Below, piece by piece: positions 1 through 9,169 of a DNA stretch of 64,000 bases; the first letter of the stretch is position 1; every line of letters begins with the position of its first letter. This stretch comes from Bacteroidaceae bacterium (GTDB taxonomy: Bacteria > Bacteroidota > Bacteroidia > Bacteroidales > Bacteroidaceae), in contig JAFZSA010000028.1 in NCBI GenBank assembly GCA_017619585.1, positions 66,479 to 130,478 on the forward strand, read 5' to 3'. A program made the position numbers and the translations under genes. The notes under the pieces are model-generated. The model was given only the letters and a program-made list of their open reading frames with translations, was not told the DNA's origin and did not search any database.

Positions 1-517
1 GATACACCTTAGCGCCATGAAACCTGTGAATGGAAGATTTGAGGCCATTCGCTCTCAAAACGGTATTACTGCCATTGTTGACTATGCGCATACCCCAGAT
101 GCACTGAAGAATGTATTGGATACCATCAACGAGGTTCTGAAACATCGCGGTCAGTGCTGGACCGTTTGTGGAGCCGGCGGCAACAGAGATAAAGGCAAGC
201 GCCCTTTGATGGCACAGGAAGCTGTCAAGAACAGCGACCGTGTTATCATCACGAGTGACAACCCAAGATTCGAAGACCCTCAGGAAATAATCAACGACAT
301 GCTGGCCGGCCTAACAGACAAGCAACGCCAAAAAGTGCTTAGTATAGTTGATCGCCGCGAGGCCATCCGCACGGCATGCATGATGGCACAGCCAGGAGAC
401 GTAATTTTGGTGGCAGGGAAAGGACATGAGGACTACCAGATTGTACAAGGCGTAAAGCACCACTTTGACGATCACGAGATTATACAAGAAGCCTTTGGCT
501 TAATTCATAATTCATAA
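1..517 (+). CDS. murE: UDP-MurNAc-tripeptide synthetase MurE, 3' part (5' end outside window)
   Basis: Cytoplasmic peptidoglycan ligase that adds the third amino acid to UDP-MurNAc-L-Ala-D-Glu. The reading frame is open from base 2, so only the C-terminal ~170 residues are present. Visible are the [10 protein letters not shown] segment, [11 protein letters not shown], and [14 protein letters not shown] is the motif that in this family goes with meso-diaminopimelate rather than lysine, which fits Bacteroidetes peptidoglycan. First gene of the division/cell-wall cluster in the window, followed by mraY after 81 nt. The last residues (GLIHNS) and the stop codon are read from a 7-bp repeat array (503-537), so the C-terminal tip is probably not under strong constraint. 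Confidence 0.96.
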   Translation, partial: IHLSAMKPVNGRFEAIRSQNGITAIVDYAHTPDALKNVLDTINEVLKHRGQCWTVCGAGGNRDKGKRPLMAQEAVKNSDRVIITSDNPRFEDPQEIINDMLAGLTDKQRQKVLSIVDRREAIRTACMMAQPGDVILVAGKGHEDYQIVQGVKHHFDDHEIIQEAFGLIHNS

Positions 518-588
518 TGCACAATTCACAATTGAAATAAAAAATATTATGGATTATGGGTTATAATTATGAATTAACAATTATGAAT
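503..588. repeat. two heptamer arrays filling the murE-mraY gap
   Basis: Positions 503-537 read as five 7-bp units (attcata, attcata, atgcaca, attcaca, attgaaa). Positions 547-588 read as six more (ttatgga, ttatggg, ttataat, tatgaat, taacaat, tatgaat). Together they make up nearly all of the intergenic DNA and supply the murE stop codon. No hairpin plus T-run is seen, so transcription probably continues into mraY. Confidence 0.85.
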
Positions 589-598
589 TAAAGAAAAT

Positions 599-1864
599 AT
601 GTTATATTACCTGTTCAGATATTTAGGTGAATTTGGAGTGCCTGGCGCACACGTGTGGTCGTACATTTCATTCCGTGCAATTCTAACACTGGTACTCTCA
701 CTAATCATATCAGTGTGGTTTGGCGAGTATTTCATCAAATGGATGAAACGACATGGAATCAAAGAAGCACAACGCAGTGCAAGTATAGACCCATATGGTG
801 TGGAGAAGAAGGGAGTTCCCACCATGGGAGGCATCATCATCATCATTGCCACAGTAATACCTTGTTTATTATTAGGCAGACTACGTAACATATATATGCT
901 GCTGATGATTCTAACAACCCTATGGTTAGGAGCCATCGGATTTGCCGACGACTACATCAAGATGAAAATCTCAAAGGACGGCCTACGTCCATTACACAAA
1001 CTAATAGGACAAGCCCTATTGGGACTTATCATCGGCCTGACTCTATGGCAAAGTCCTGATGCTGTTGTGCGCGAAAATGTTACTGCAGAGCTTCAGAATA
1101 ACACAGAAGAGATAACATATAAAAATAAAGCAGAAAAGAGTACCATTACAACCATACCCTTTGTAAAGAACAACAACCTGCGATATAGCGATATCTTTGG
1201 TTTCCTAGGCAAATACCGCACTGCTGCAGGATGGATATTCTTTGTCTTCATGACCACCTTTGTGGTAATGGCCGTAAGCAATGGCTGTAACCTAAACGAC
1301 GGAATGGACGGTATGTGTGCAGGAAACTCGGCAATCATTGGTGTGGCCCTTGCCATACTGGCATACGTTAGCAGCCACATTGTGATGGCAGGCTACCTGA
1401 ACATCATGTTTATCCCAGGCAGCGAGGAGATGGTAATTTTCTTGCTGGCGTTTGTGGGAGCTTTGGTTGGTTTCCTATGGTACAATGCATATCCAGCCCA
1501 AATATTCATGGGCGACACGGGCAGTTTGGCTATTGGAGGCATCATTGCCGTTGCAGCAATCATAATACACAAGGAATTACTCATCCCCATTCTTTGCTTC
1601 ATATTCTTCATGGAAAGTGTCAGCGTTTTACTTCAGACCGAATATGCAAGAATGGGAAACAAAAGAGGAAAGAAATGGCGTGTCTTCAAAAGAGCGCCCA
1701 TACATGATACCTTCAGAGTTGCACCGGGTCAGCTGCCAGCTGACTTCAAAGTGCTCATCAACTGGCCCAAAGGATGTTGGTTAGAATCGAAAATAACCGT
1801 ACGATTCTGGATTATAACCATCATACTTGCATCACTTGCTATAGTGACGCTGAAGATTAGATAA
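599..1864 (+). CDS. mraY: phospho-MurNAc-pentapeptide transferase MraY
   Basis: Integral membrane enzyme that transfers phospho-MurNAc-pentapeptide to undecaprenyl phosphate, forming lipid I. The 421-aa protein has about ten hydrophobic segments, the FADDYIKM acidic motif (~residue 117) and NLNDGMDG (~230), as in the family. An extended polar loop at ~160-200 makes it longer than the E. coli enzyme. The usual HHH motif of the last cytoplasmic loop is replaced by PIHDTFR (~366-370), leaving one of the three histidines. The ending TVRFWIITI...VTLKIR is typical of Bacteroidetes MraY. Start ATG follows an A-rich stretch after the heptamer arrays; next gene is murD, 33 nt downstream. Confidence 0.97.
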   Translation: MLYYLFRYLGEFGVPGAHVWSYISFRAILTLVLSLIISVWFGEYFIKWMKRHGIKEAQRSASIDPYGVEKKGVPTMGGIIIIIATVIPCLLLGRLRNIYMLLMILTTLWLGAIGFADDYIKMKISKDGLRPLHKLIGQALLGLIIGLTLWQSPDAVVRENVTAELQNNTEEITYKNKAEKSTITTIPFVKNNNLRYSDIFGFLGKYRTAAGWIFFVFMTTFVVMAVSNGCNLNDGMDGMCAGNSAIIGVALAILAYVSSHIVMAGYLNIMFIPGSEEMVIFLLAFVGALVGFLWYNAYPAQIFMGDTGSLAIGGIIAVAAIIIHKELLIPILCFIFFMESVSVLLQTEYARMGNKRGKKWRVFKRAPIHDTFRVAPGQLPADFKVLINWPKGCWLESKITVRFWIITIILASLAIVTLKIR

Positions 1865-1897
1865 AAGAAGAAAAAAGACAAAAGAAATAAAGGGAAG

Positions 1898-3235
1898 ATG
1901 AAAGACAGAATAGTTGTTTTAGGTGCAGCAGAAAGCGGAGTAGGCGCAGCAGTCCTAGCGCTAAAGAAAGGCTTTGAAGTCTTTGTAAGCGACATGGGAA
2001 TCATTAAGCCAGAGTACAAGAGTATTCTGGATGAGCATGCTATTGAATGGGAAGAAGGACATCATACAGAGGAGAAAATCCTAAATGCCAAGGAAATTAT
2101 AAAAAGTCCCGGCATTCCTGAAAACGCGCCTATGATTCTTAAGGCCAAGGCGGCTAACATACCCATTATAAACGAGATTGAGTTTGCAGGACGCTACACA
2201 AAGGCTAAAATGATCTGTATTACGGGCTCTAACGGAAAGACCACTACAACAAGCCTCATCTACCACATCTTCAAAGATGCAGGATATAACGTAGGACTGG
2301 CAGGAAACATTGGAAGAAGTCTGGCGCTCCAAATTGCAGAAGGAAAAGACTATGATTACTATATCATAGAGCTAAGCAGTTTCCAGCTTGACAATATGTA
2401 CAAGTTCCGCGCCAACATTGCCGTTCTACTGAACATTACGCCCGATCATCTGGACAGATACAACAACAGCATGCAGGAATACACAGATGCCAAGATGCGT
2501 ATCCTGCAAAACCAGACAGAAGATGACGCCTTTGTATATTGGGCAGACGACCCAATTATTGCCAAGGAACTGAAGAAATACGGCATTAAATCCCAACTAT
2601 GTCCTTTCAGCATTCTAAAGAAGAACGGTATGATAGGATATATCAGCGATGGCGAATATGTCATTGAGCGCCCCACCCCATTCAATATGGAGCAAGAGAG
2701 TCTAAGTCTGAGAGGAAAGCATAATATGTACAACAGCCTGGCTGCTGGTATTGCTGCACATCTGAGCGGAATCAAAGACGAAACACTTAAGAAAAGCCTT
2801 GGCGACTTTGAGGGTGTAGAACACAGACTCGAGAAAGTTGCACGTGTAGGCGGTGTACAATATATCAATGACTCTAAGGCCACAAATGTAGATGCCTGTT
2901 GGTATGCATTGGAAAGTATGACAACGCCTACCATTCTTATAATTGGAGGAAAAGACAAGGGAAACGACTATAATGCGATAAAGGATCTGGTAAAATCCAA
3001 ATGTGCCGGCCTTGTGTTCCTAGGAGCCGACAACACAAAACTGCATAATTTCTTTGACGGAATGGGAATCCCCATTGCCGACACACATAGCATGAAAGAA
3101 TGTGTAGCAGAATGTGTAAAAATGGCCAAACCCGGCTACACCGTTTTGCTAAGTCCGTGCTGCGCCAGCTTCGACCTCTTCAAGAATATGGAAGACCGAG
3201 GCGAGCAATTCAAGGAATTAGTTCGGGCATTATAA
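1898..3235 (+). CDS. murD: UDP-N-acetylmuramoyl-L-alanine--D-glutamate ligase MurD
   Basis: Cytoplasmic ATP-dependent Mur ligase adding D-Glu to UDP-MurNAc-L-Ala. The 445 residues show an N-terminal Rossmann-like domain (VVLGAAESGVGAA), the ATP-binding loop GSNGKTTTT (~109-117), the central domain with NITPDHLDRY, and the C-terminal domain with NDSKATNVDA and IIGGKDKGNDY. Length is normal for the family. AGGGAAG lies just before the ATG and serves as a ribosome site. Cotranscribed with mraY upstream and ftsW 62 nt downstream. Confidence 0.98.
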   Translation: MKDRIVVLGAAESGVGAAVLALKKGFEVFVSDMGIIKPEYKSILDEHAIEWEEGHHTEEKILNAKEIIKSPGIPENAPMILKAKAANIPIINEIEFAGRYTKAKMICITGSNGKTTTTSLIYHIFKDAGYNVGLAGNIGRSLALQIAEGKDYDYYIIELSSFQLDNMYKFRANIAVLLNITPDHLDRYNNSMQEYTDAKMRILQNQTEDDAFVYWADDPIIAKELKKYGIKSQLCPFSILKKNGMIGYISDGEYVIERPTPFNMEQESLSLRGKHNMYNSLAAGIAAHLSGIKDETLKKSLGDFEGVEHRLEKVARVGGVQYINDSKATNVDACWYALESMTTPTILIIGGKDKGNDYNAIKDLVKSKCAGLVFLGADNTKLHNFFDGMGIPIADTHSMKECVAECVKMAKPGYTVLLSPCCASFDLFKNMEDRGEQFKELVRAL

Positions 3236-3297
3236 TGCAATAAGAGAGAAAAGGCAATTTATCAAACAGATAATATTAAAACGAGTAAAGAGACCAC

Positions 3298-4491
3298 ATG
3301 ACACTGGGTAATCTGAAAGAAAAAAGTTGGCTGCAAGGCGACATGGTAATATGGATGGTGTTCCTGTTCCTTTGCATGATATCCGTGATAGAAGTTTATA
3401 GTGCAACAAGTACTATGACCTACTCAAGCGGGCACTATTGGGATCCTGTATTGCGCCATAGTGCATTCCTTGCCATAGGCATCGTCTTTGCATGGATTAT
3501 AACCCAGATTTCATGTAATTGGTTCAAACTTGGCTCACTTGTGATATTAGCTATATCCATCCTATTGCTAATAGTTGTATTGTTTACCACCAAAATCAAT
3601 GGCGGTGCCAGATGGCTTGAGATAGGAAGGATCTCCTTCCAACCATCCGAATTGGCAAAGATGGGATTGATTGGCTTTACTGCATTTGTTCTCTCAACAT
3701 CAAGGGATGAGAAGGGAGCCTCCAAGATTGGCACAAAATGGGTACTCGGTGTAACCGGATTTGTATTGCTTCTTATTGCTACTGAGAATCTATCCACAGC
3801 AGGCATCATAGGCATAACCATCTTAGGCATTCTCTTTTACGCTCAAGCGCCCAAGAAATATCTGGCTATAATCGTGGGCCTAATAATTACAGGTGCTGTG
3901 ATAGGAGCAACAACGGTTTATTCTCTGTCGAAATCCGACGAGATGATGGAGAAGATGGCACAAGGACCTCTTCATAGAATTCCAACCTGGGTTCATCGTC
4001 TTACTACGGATAACGAGATTCCGGAAGACCCAAAGGACTATCCTTTAACAGAGAATGTTCAGATTACACATGCCAATATTGCCATTGGTACATGCGGAAT
4101 CATAGGGAAAGGACCTGGCAATTCTGTACAACGCGATTACCTGCCACAGGCATATTCCGACTTCATCTATGCAATCATCATAGAAGAGATGGGAGTCTTT
4201 GGCCTATTTGGTGTAATGTTTCTATATCTGCTATTGATGTGGCAGTCCATGAAGATTGCAAGCAGATGCAAATCCAGATTCCCATCATATCTGGTAATGG
4301 GACTATCCCTAATGATAGTGATACAGGCAATGGTTAATATGGCTGTCGCAACTGGCGCATTCCCCGTAACAGGACAGCCACTACCCCTGATAAGTCGAGG
4401 TGGAACCAGCACATTTGTGAATTGTGCATACTTTGGTATGATTCTTAGTGTAAGCAGAACAGCGAAGAAGAAAGAAGAGCATTCTATATAA
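3298..4491 (+). CDS. ftsW: FtsW, lipid II polymerase of the SEDS family
   Basis: Septal peptidoglycan glycosyltransferase of the SEDS (FtsW/RodA/SpoVE) family in the inner membrane. 397 residues with about ten hydrophobic helices. Recognisable blocks are NGGARWLEIGRISFQPSE (~100-117) and, near the end, PLPLISRGGTS, corresponding to the family PFxSxGGSS segment. The large periplasmic loop (~210-260) contains GTCGIIGKGPGNSVQRDYLP, like the family GxGxGxS/QkyLPe pattern. Position between murD and murG identifies it as FtsW rather than RodA. Confidence 0.96.
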   Translation: MTLGNLKEKSWLQGDMVIWMVFLFLCMISVIEVYSATSTMTYSSGHYWDPVLRHSAFLAIGIVFAWIITQISCNWFKLGSLVILAISILLLIVVLFTTKINGGARWLEIGRISFQPSELAKMGLIGFTAFVLSTSRDEKGASKIGTKWVLGVTGFVLLLIATENLSTAGIIGITILGILFYAQAPKKYLAIIVGLIITGAVIGATTVYSLSKSDEMMEKMAQGPLHRIPTWVHRLTTDNEIPEDPKDYPLTENVQITHANIAIGTCGIIGKGPGNSVQRDYLPQAYSDFIYAIIIEEMGVFGLFGVMFLYLLLMWQSMKIASRCKSRFPSYLVMGLSLMIVIQAMVNMAVATGAFPVTGQPLPLISRGGTSTFVNCAYFGMILSVSRTAKKKEEHSI

Positions 4492-4504
4492 TATAATAAG
4501 GTAT

Positions 4505-5614
4505 ATGGAAAATTTGAAAGTCATAATAAGCGGAGGAGGAACAGGAGGACACATATTCCCGGCTGTAAGCATTGCAAATGCACTGAAAGAACTTTGTCCC
4601 AATGCGGAGATACTTTTTGTTGGTGCAGAAGGAAGAATGGAGATGCAAAAGGTTCCTGCTGCCGGATACAAAATAGTAGGATTGCCCGTCAGAGGATTAT
4701 TACGTCCTCTCTGGAAACCTGCCAACATAGGCGTTCTGTTGGATTTCCTGCGCAGCAAAAAGGCTATCAAGGAAACCATACGTCAGTTTAAGCCACAAGT
4801 CGCAGTAGGCGTTGGCGGCTATGCTAGTTCTGCCACATTGAATGCTGCATACGAATTAGGTATCCCCTGCCTGATTCAGGAACAGAACAGCTTTGCAGGA
4901 CTGACCAACAAGACACTGGCCAAGAAAGCCAGCAAGATATGCGTTGCCTACGAGGGAATGGAACGTTTCTTCCCCCAAGAGAAAATATTACTCACAGGAA
5001 ATCCTGTCCGACAGAATCTGGTAAACAACAACATAACAAAAGAAGAGGCGGCAAGTGCCTTCAATCTAAAGCCCAATATTCCTACCATACTACTTGTTGG
5101 AGGAAGTCTTGGTGCCAAGACATTGAACGAGAGCGTTATGCAAAATATTAACATGATTGGTCAAGCGCCCATTCAGTTTATCTGGCAAACTGGAGGATAT
5201 TACAAAGAGTCCATAGCCAACGAGCTCAAAGGGAAGGACATTCCCAGTAATCTTTACATAACAGATTTTATTGCTCATATGGATATGGCATACAAACTAG
5301 CAGACCTTGTGATAAGCAGGGCTGGAGCCAGCAGCATTAGCGAACTTTGCCTGTTGGGGAAACCCAGCATACTGGTGCCAAGTCCAAACGTTGCCGAAGA
5401 CCATCAGACACATAACGCTATGGCACTGGTCAACAAGCAGGCTGCATTATACGTCAAAGATGCCAATGCAGTAACAGAGCTTATCCCACAAGCACTTAAA
5501 ACTGTTATGGACAAAGAGCAGTTGAAAACATTGGGAGAAAATGCTTATAAAATGGCATTCAAAGATTCTGCACGTGTTATTGCAGAAGAGGTTTTGAAAC
5601 TAATAAAGGAATAA
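4505..5614 (+). CDS. murG: UDP-GlcNAc:lipid I transferase MurG
   Basis: Peripheral membrane GT28 glycosyltransferase that adds GlcNAc to lipid I to give lipid II. The N-terminal glycine-rich loop GGGTGGHIFPA (residues 10-20), GVGGYASSATL and LIQEQNSFAGLTNK define the acceptor domain. LVGGSLGAKTLN, SRAGASSISEL and PSPNVAEDHQTHNA form the donor UDP-GlcNAc site. 369 residues, normal length. Starts 13 nt after ftsW and is followed by murC after 5 nt, so translation is tightly linked. Confidence 0.98.
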   Translation: MENLKVIISGGGTGGHIFPAVSIANALKELCPNAEILFVGAEGRMEMQKVPAAGYKIVGLPVRGLLRPLWKPANIGVLLDFLRSKKAIKETIRQFKPQVAVGVGGYASSATLNAAYELGIPCLIQEQNSFAGLTNKTLAKKASKICVAYEGMERFFPQEKILLTGNPVRQNLVNNNITKEEAASAFNLKPNIPTILLVGGSLGAKTLNESVMQNINMIGQAPIQFIWQTGGYYKESIANELKGKDIPSNLYITDFIAHMDMAYKLADLVISRAGASSISELCLLGKPSILVPSPNVAEDHQTHNAMALVNKQAALYVKDANAVTELIPQALKTVMDKEQLKTLGENAYKMAFKDSARVIAEEVLKLIKE

Positions 5615-5619
5615 AAGAT

Positions 5620-6999
5620 ATGAAATTGAACGACATAAAGGCTGTATACTTCGTTGGCATTGGCGGTATAGGAATGAGTGCCATTGCCCGATATTTTCTT
5701 CATAAAGGTTTAACCGTTGGCGGTTATGACAAGACACCCAGCGACCTGACGAAGAAGCTACAAGAAGAAGGCGCCTGCATCCACTATACAGAAAGTGTAG
5801 AACAGATACCCAATGAATGCAAGAAGGCTGATTCTACTCTAATTATCTACACCCCTGCTATACCTGCAGAACACAAAGAACTGGTATATTTCCGTGAGAA
5901 TGGATTCGAAATTCAGAAACGTGCTCAAGTGCTTGGAACACTTACCCGTTCCCTGAAAGGACTCTGCGTGGCAGGAACACATGGCAAAACAACAACCAGC
6001 AGCATGGCAGCCCATCTGCTGCATCAGAGCCATGTTGACTGCAATGCTTTCCTTGGCGGTATCACCAAAAACTATGGAACAAACTACATTATCAGCAAGG
6101 AGAGTCCTTATGTTGTGATTGAAGCTGATGAATTCGACCGCAGTTTCCACTGGCTAACACCCTATGCCAGCGTTATCACAGCAACGGATGCCGACCACTT
6201 GGATATCTATGGTACTGAAGAGGCTTATCTGGAAAGTTTCAGCAAATACAGCAGCCTCATCCAGCCAGGTGGCTATCTGATACTACATACAGGACTTAAG
6301 ATGAAGCCCAACACGCAGGAAGGCGTAATTACATATACCTATAGCAGAGAGGAAGGAGATTTCCATGCCGAGAATGTAAAGATAGGCAACGGGGAAATCT
6401 GCTTTGACCTGATATCACCACTTGGCAACATCAAGGACATAAAACTGGGTGTTCCCGTAAGCGTAAATATAGAGAATGGTATCGCAGCTATGGCTTTGGC
6501 TCAGATTGGAGGTGCCAATGAGGAGGAGATTCGTAAAGGTATGGAGTCATTCCGAGGTGTTGACCGTAGATTTGACTTCCGTATAAAGACCGACAAAATG
6601 GTTTATCTGAGTGACTACGCACATCATCCTGCCGAGATACGACAGAGCCTGCTTAGCATTAAGCAGCTCTACGAGGGAAAACGGATAAAAGCCATCTTCC
6701 AGCCTCATCTGTACACAAGAACAAGAGACTTCTATCAGGACTTTGCTGATGCCCTTTCAATCTTGGACGATGTAGCCATCGTAGACATATACCCCGCCCG
6801 TGAAGCACCCATTCCTGGCGTTACAAGTGCGCTCATCTATGACAATCTGCGTTCAGGTGTAAAGAAACAAATGTGCAGGAAGGATGAAATATGCGATGTG
6901 GTCCGTCAAGGAGGATTTGATGTACTCATCACATTAGGAGCTGGAGACATTGAGAATTATGCCGACCAAATAACAGAAATACTCAAACCACTATCATGA
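5620..6999 (+). CDS. murC: UDP-N-acetylmuramate--L-alanine ligase MurC
   Basis: First cytoplasmic Mur ligase, adding L-Ala to UDP-MurNAc. Shows the N-terminal FVGIGGIGMSAIARYF loop, the ATP-binding motif GTHGKTTTSSM (~121-131), EADEFDRSF, TDADHLDIYG, and the C-terminal YAHHPAEIRQSL and FQPHLYTRT blocks. 459 residues, normal. The stop codon overlaps the ftsQ start by four bases (ATGA), indicating translational coupling. Confidence 0.98.
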   Translation: MKLNDIKAVYFVGIGGIGMSAIARYFLHKGLTVGGYDKTPSDLTKKLQEEGACIHYTESVEQIPNECKKADSTLIIYTPAIPAEHKELVYFRENGFEIQKRAQVLGTLTRSLKGLCVAGTHGKTTTSSMAAHLLHQSHVDCNAFLGGITKNYGTNYIISKESPYVVIEADEFDRSFHWLTPYASVITATDADHLDIYGTEEAYLESFSKYSSLIQPGGYLILHTGLKMKPNTQEGVITYTYSREEGDFHAENVKIGNGEICFDLISPLGNIKDIKLGVPVSVNIENGIAAMALAQIGGANEEEIRKGMESFRGVDRRFDFRIKTDKMVYLSDYAHHPAEIRQSLLSIKQLYEGKRIKAIFQPHLYTRTRDFYQDFADALSILDDVAIVDIYPAREAPIPGVTSALIYDNLRSGVKKQMCRKDEICDVVRQGGFDVLITLGAGDIENYADQITEILKPLS

Positions 7000-7742
7000 A
7001 AGTCGCCATAAAAATAACACTGCTTCTGCTGGTTGTAGGCTATCTGATATTCGCCATCATAGAATTCTCCCAGCGTACGGAAGAACGTGTCTGTGAGGCC
7101 GTTGATATCGAGATAACGGACAGCCTGGAGGGTGGATTTGTAACACAGGATTATATACATGGCATCCTGACAAAGAACAAAGTCTTTGCCGAAGGGAAGA
7201 AACTAAGTAGCATTGACATACAAGGATTGGAGGAAACACTCCAAAAAGATCCGTATATAGACAGCGCAAGATGCTACTGCTCTGCAGCAAGTCATCTGTG
7301 TATATACATTATCCCGCAACGTCCCGTCCTTCATATCATACAAAACAACGGAGACAACTACTACCTTGATGGCAGTGGCGCAATCATGCCAGTAGAGAAC
7401 ATGAACATAGACCTTTGCCTTGCAACGGGTAACATCACAAAGGACTATGCAAAGAAGAACCTCATAGAATTGGCTAAATTCATTAATCAAGATGAGTTCT
7501 GGGACAAGCAGATAGAGCAAATTCATGTAACAGACAAACACGAGATTGAATTATACCCCAGGGTTGGCGAACATGTGATTATCATGGGAACACCCGATAA
7601 TTTTAGAAAAAAACTAGAGAAACTGATGATATTTTACAAAAACGGCCTCAACAAAACAGGATGGAACAAATACTCCATTATTAATCTGTCATATGACGGA
7701 CAGATAGTATGTACCAAGAAAGATAACACAAAAAAAATATAG
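6996..7742 (+). CDS. ftsQ: cell division protein FtsQ/DivIB
   Basis: Bitopic division protein linking cytoplasmic and periplasmic parts of the divisome. 248 residues: a short cytoplasmic tail, one membrane helix (~4-22, ITLLLLVVGYLIFAII) and a periplasmic part with a POTRA-like region (~35-110). Sequence conservation in this family is low, so the call rests on topology, length and position between murC and ftsA. Its ATG overlaps the murC stop. Confidence 0.88.
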   Translation: MKVAIKITLLLLVVGYLIFAIIEFSQRTEERVCEAVDIEITDSLEGGFVTQDYIHGILTKNKVFAEGKKLSSIDIQGLEETLQKDPYIDSARCYCSAASHLCIYIIPQRPVLHIIQNNGDNYYLDGSGAIMPVENMNIDLCLATGNITKDYAKKNLIELAKFINQDEFWDKQIEQIHVTDKHEIELYPRVGEHVIIMGTPDNFRKKLEKLMIFYKNGLNKTGWNKYSIINLSYDGQIVCTKKDNTKKI

Positions 7743-7745
7743 ACT

Positions 7746-9149
7746 ATGGGAGCAGAAAAGGACATTATCGTTGCCGTGGAACTAGGTTCCACCGCCATTC
7801 GTGCTATTGCTGGTAAAAGGGAGCCAGACGGTACCATGCGAATCTTAGCAATTGCTCAAGAGGAAACTACTGATTCTATTCGGAAGGGACTGGTTGACAA
7901 CATCGACAAGACAACACAGGCCATATCGCATGTTGTAAAGAAAATCAACGAGGAACTGGGCATCTATGTCACACGAGTATTTGTTGGATTGTCCGGTCAG
8001 TCTCTGAGGACAATGGAAAACAAGGTTCCATATCAGTTTGCAGGAAATACCATCATCACCAATGATGTAATCGATCAGCTCAAAGAAATCAACAACGATG
8101 TTATATATCCTCATGCCAAGATTCACGATGTAATCCCACAAGAGTACAGAATAGGAAACCGCAATGTTCAGGATCCCGTAGGCATGCAGTGCGAACATAT
8201 AGAAGCACGATTTATCAACGTTGTTGCCCGCACCGGCATCAGTGATAACATTGAAAGATGCATAAAAAATGCCGGACTCGAGATGGCCGACCTTTTCATT
8301 TCACCCATTTGCCTGGCTGACTGTCTGCTTTCTGCTAACGAGAAACGTTCTGGATGCGCGTTAGTGGACATGGGAGCAGATACAACCACGATTTCAGTCT
8401 ATTACTCAAATATCCTGCGCCACCTTGTTGTCATACCTTTGGGAGGTAACAATGTAACAACCGATATTACCACAAAAAGTATTGAACAGGGAGAAGCCGA
8501 ACAACTAAAGCTGAAATATGGGACAGCATGGCATGAGAATGAAGAAGAGCCCAACAAGAATAAGATTCAGATTAGCTTTGACCGTACTATTACAGAAGAC
8601 GATCTTTCCAATATCATAGAGGCCAGATACGAGGAAATTATCGTTAACATCTGGGCACACATTGAGCCCTACAAAGACAAGTTGCTTTCTGGCATCTTAC
8701 TGACCGGTGGAGCAAGTAAAGCCAAGAACCTTACAAAGGCTATTAAAGAATGTACACATACCGACAAGCAAATCCGCCTTGCTAAAGGTCTGCCCCTTAA
8801 CATCACCGTGGCTCCCAATGTACACATCAACGAAGACAGCAATCTGTACACACTTATGGCACTGTTATTGAAAGGCGACCAGAATTGTGCCGGTGACATC
8901 CCTTCTGTTCCGCAAGATATATACACAGCAGAAGAAAAAGAAGAAATTGTAAGCGAAAAAGTTGTAACACCAAGTGAGCCTGTTGTTGTAGAAGGTCAAG
9001 AGACTGCTCCTACAGAACAGCCCACTGAGCCTGATACGCCAAAGAAGGAAGGTGGAGCAAAAAATAAAATACGTAGATTCTTCAAAGCCATCAACAACAT
9101 GCTGAGTGAGCCAGAAGAAGATGATGAAGAGAAAAACGACGAAAAATAA
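7746..9149 (+). CDS. ftsA: cell division protein FtsA
   Basis: Actin-like ATPase that tethers FtsZ to the membrane. The actin-fold phosphate loops are seen as VAVELGSTAIRAIAG (N-terminus), CALVDMGADTTTISVYYSN (~198-216) and LTGGASKAKNLTKA (~317-330). 467 residues; the last ~75 are an acidic/proline linker followed by a basic amphipathic segment (NKIRRFFKAINNMLSE), the expected membrane-targeting helix, then an acidic tail. Lies 3 nt after ftsQ and 20 nt before ftsZ. Confidence 0.96.
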   Translation: MGAEKDIIVAVELGSTAIRAIAGKREPDGTMRILAIAQEETTDSIRKGLVDNIDKTTQAISHVVKKINEELGIYVTRVFVGLSGQSLRTMENKVPYQFAGNTIITNDVIDQLKEINNDVIYPHAKIHDVIPQEYRIGNRNVQDPVGMQCEHIEARFINVVARTGISDNIERCIKNAGLEMADLFISPICLADCLLSANEKRSGCALVDMGADTTTISVYYSNILRHLVVIPLGGNNVTTDITTKSIEQGEAEQLKLKYGTAWHENEEEPNKNKIQISFDRTITEDDLSNIIEARYEEIIVNIWAHIEPYKDKLLSGILLTGGASKAKNLTKAIKECTHTDKQIRLAKGLPLNITVAPNVHINEDSNLYTLMALLLKGDQNCAGDIPSVPQDIYTAEEKEEIVSEKVVTPSEPVVVEGQETAPTEQPTEPDTPKKEGGAKNKIRRFFKAINNMLSEPEEDDEEKNDEK

Positions 9150-9169
9150 CAGATAAAGCAGAATATATT

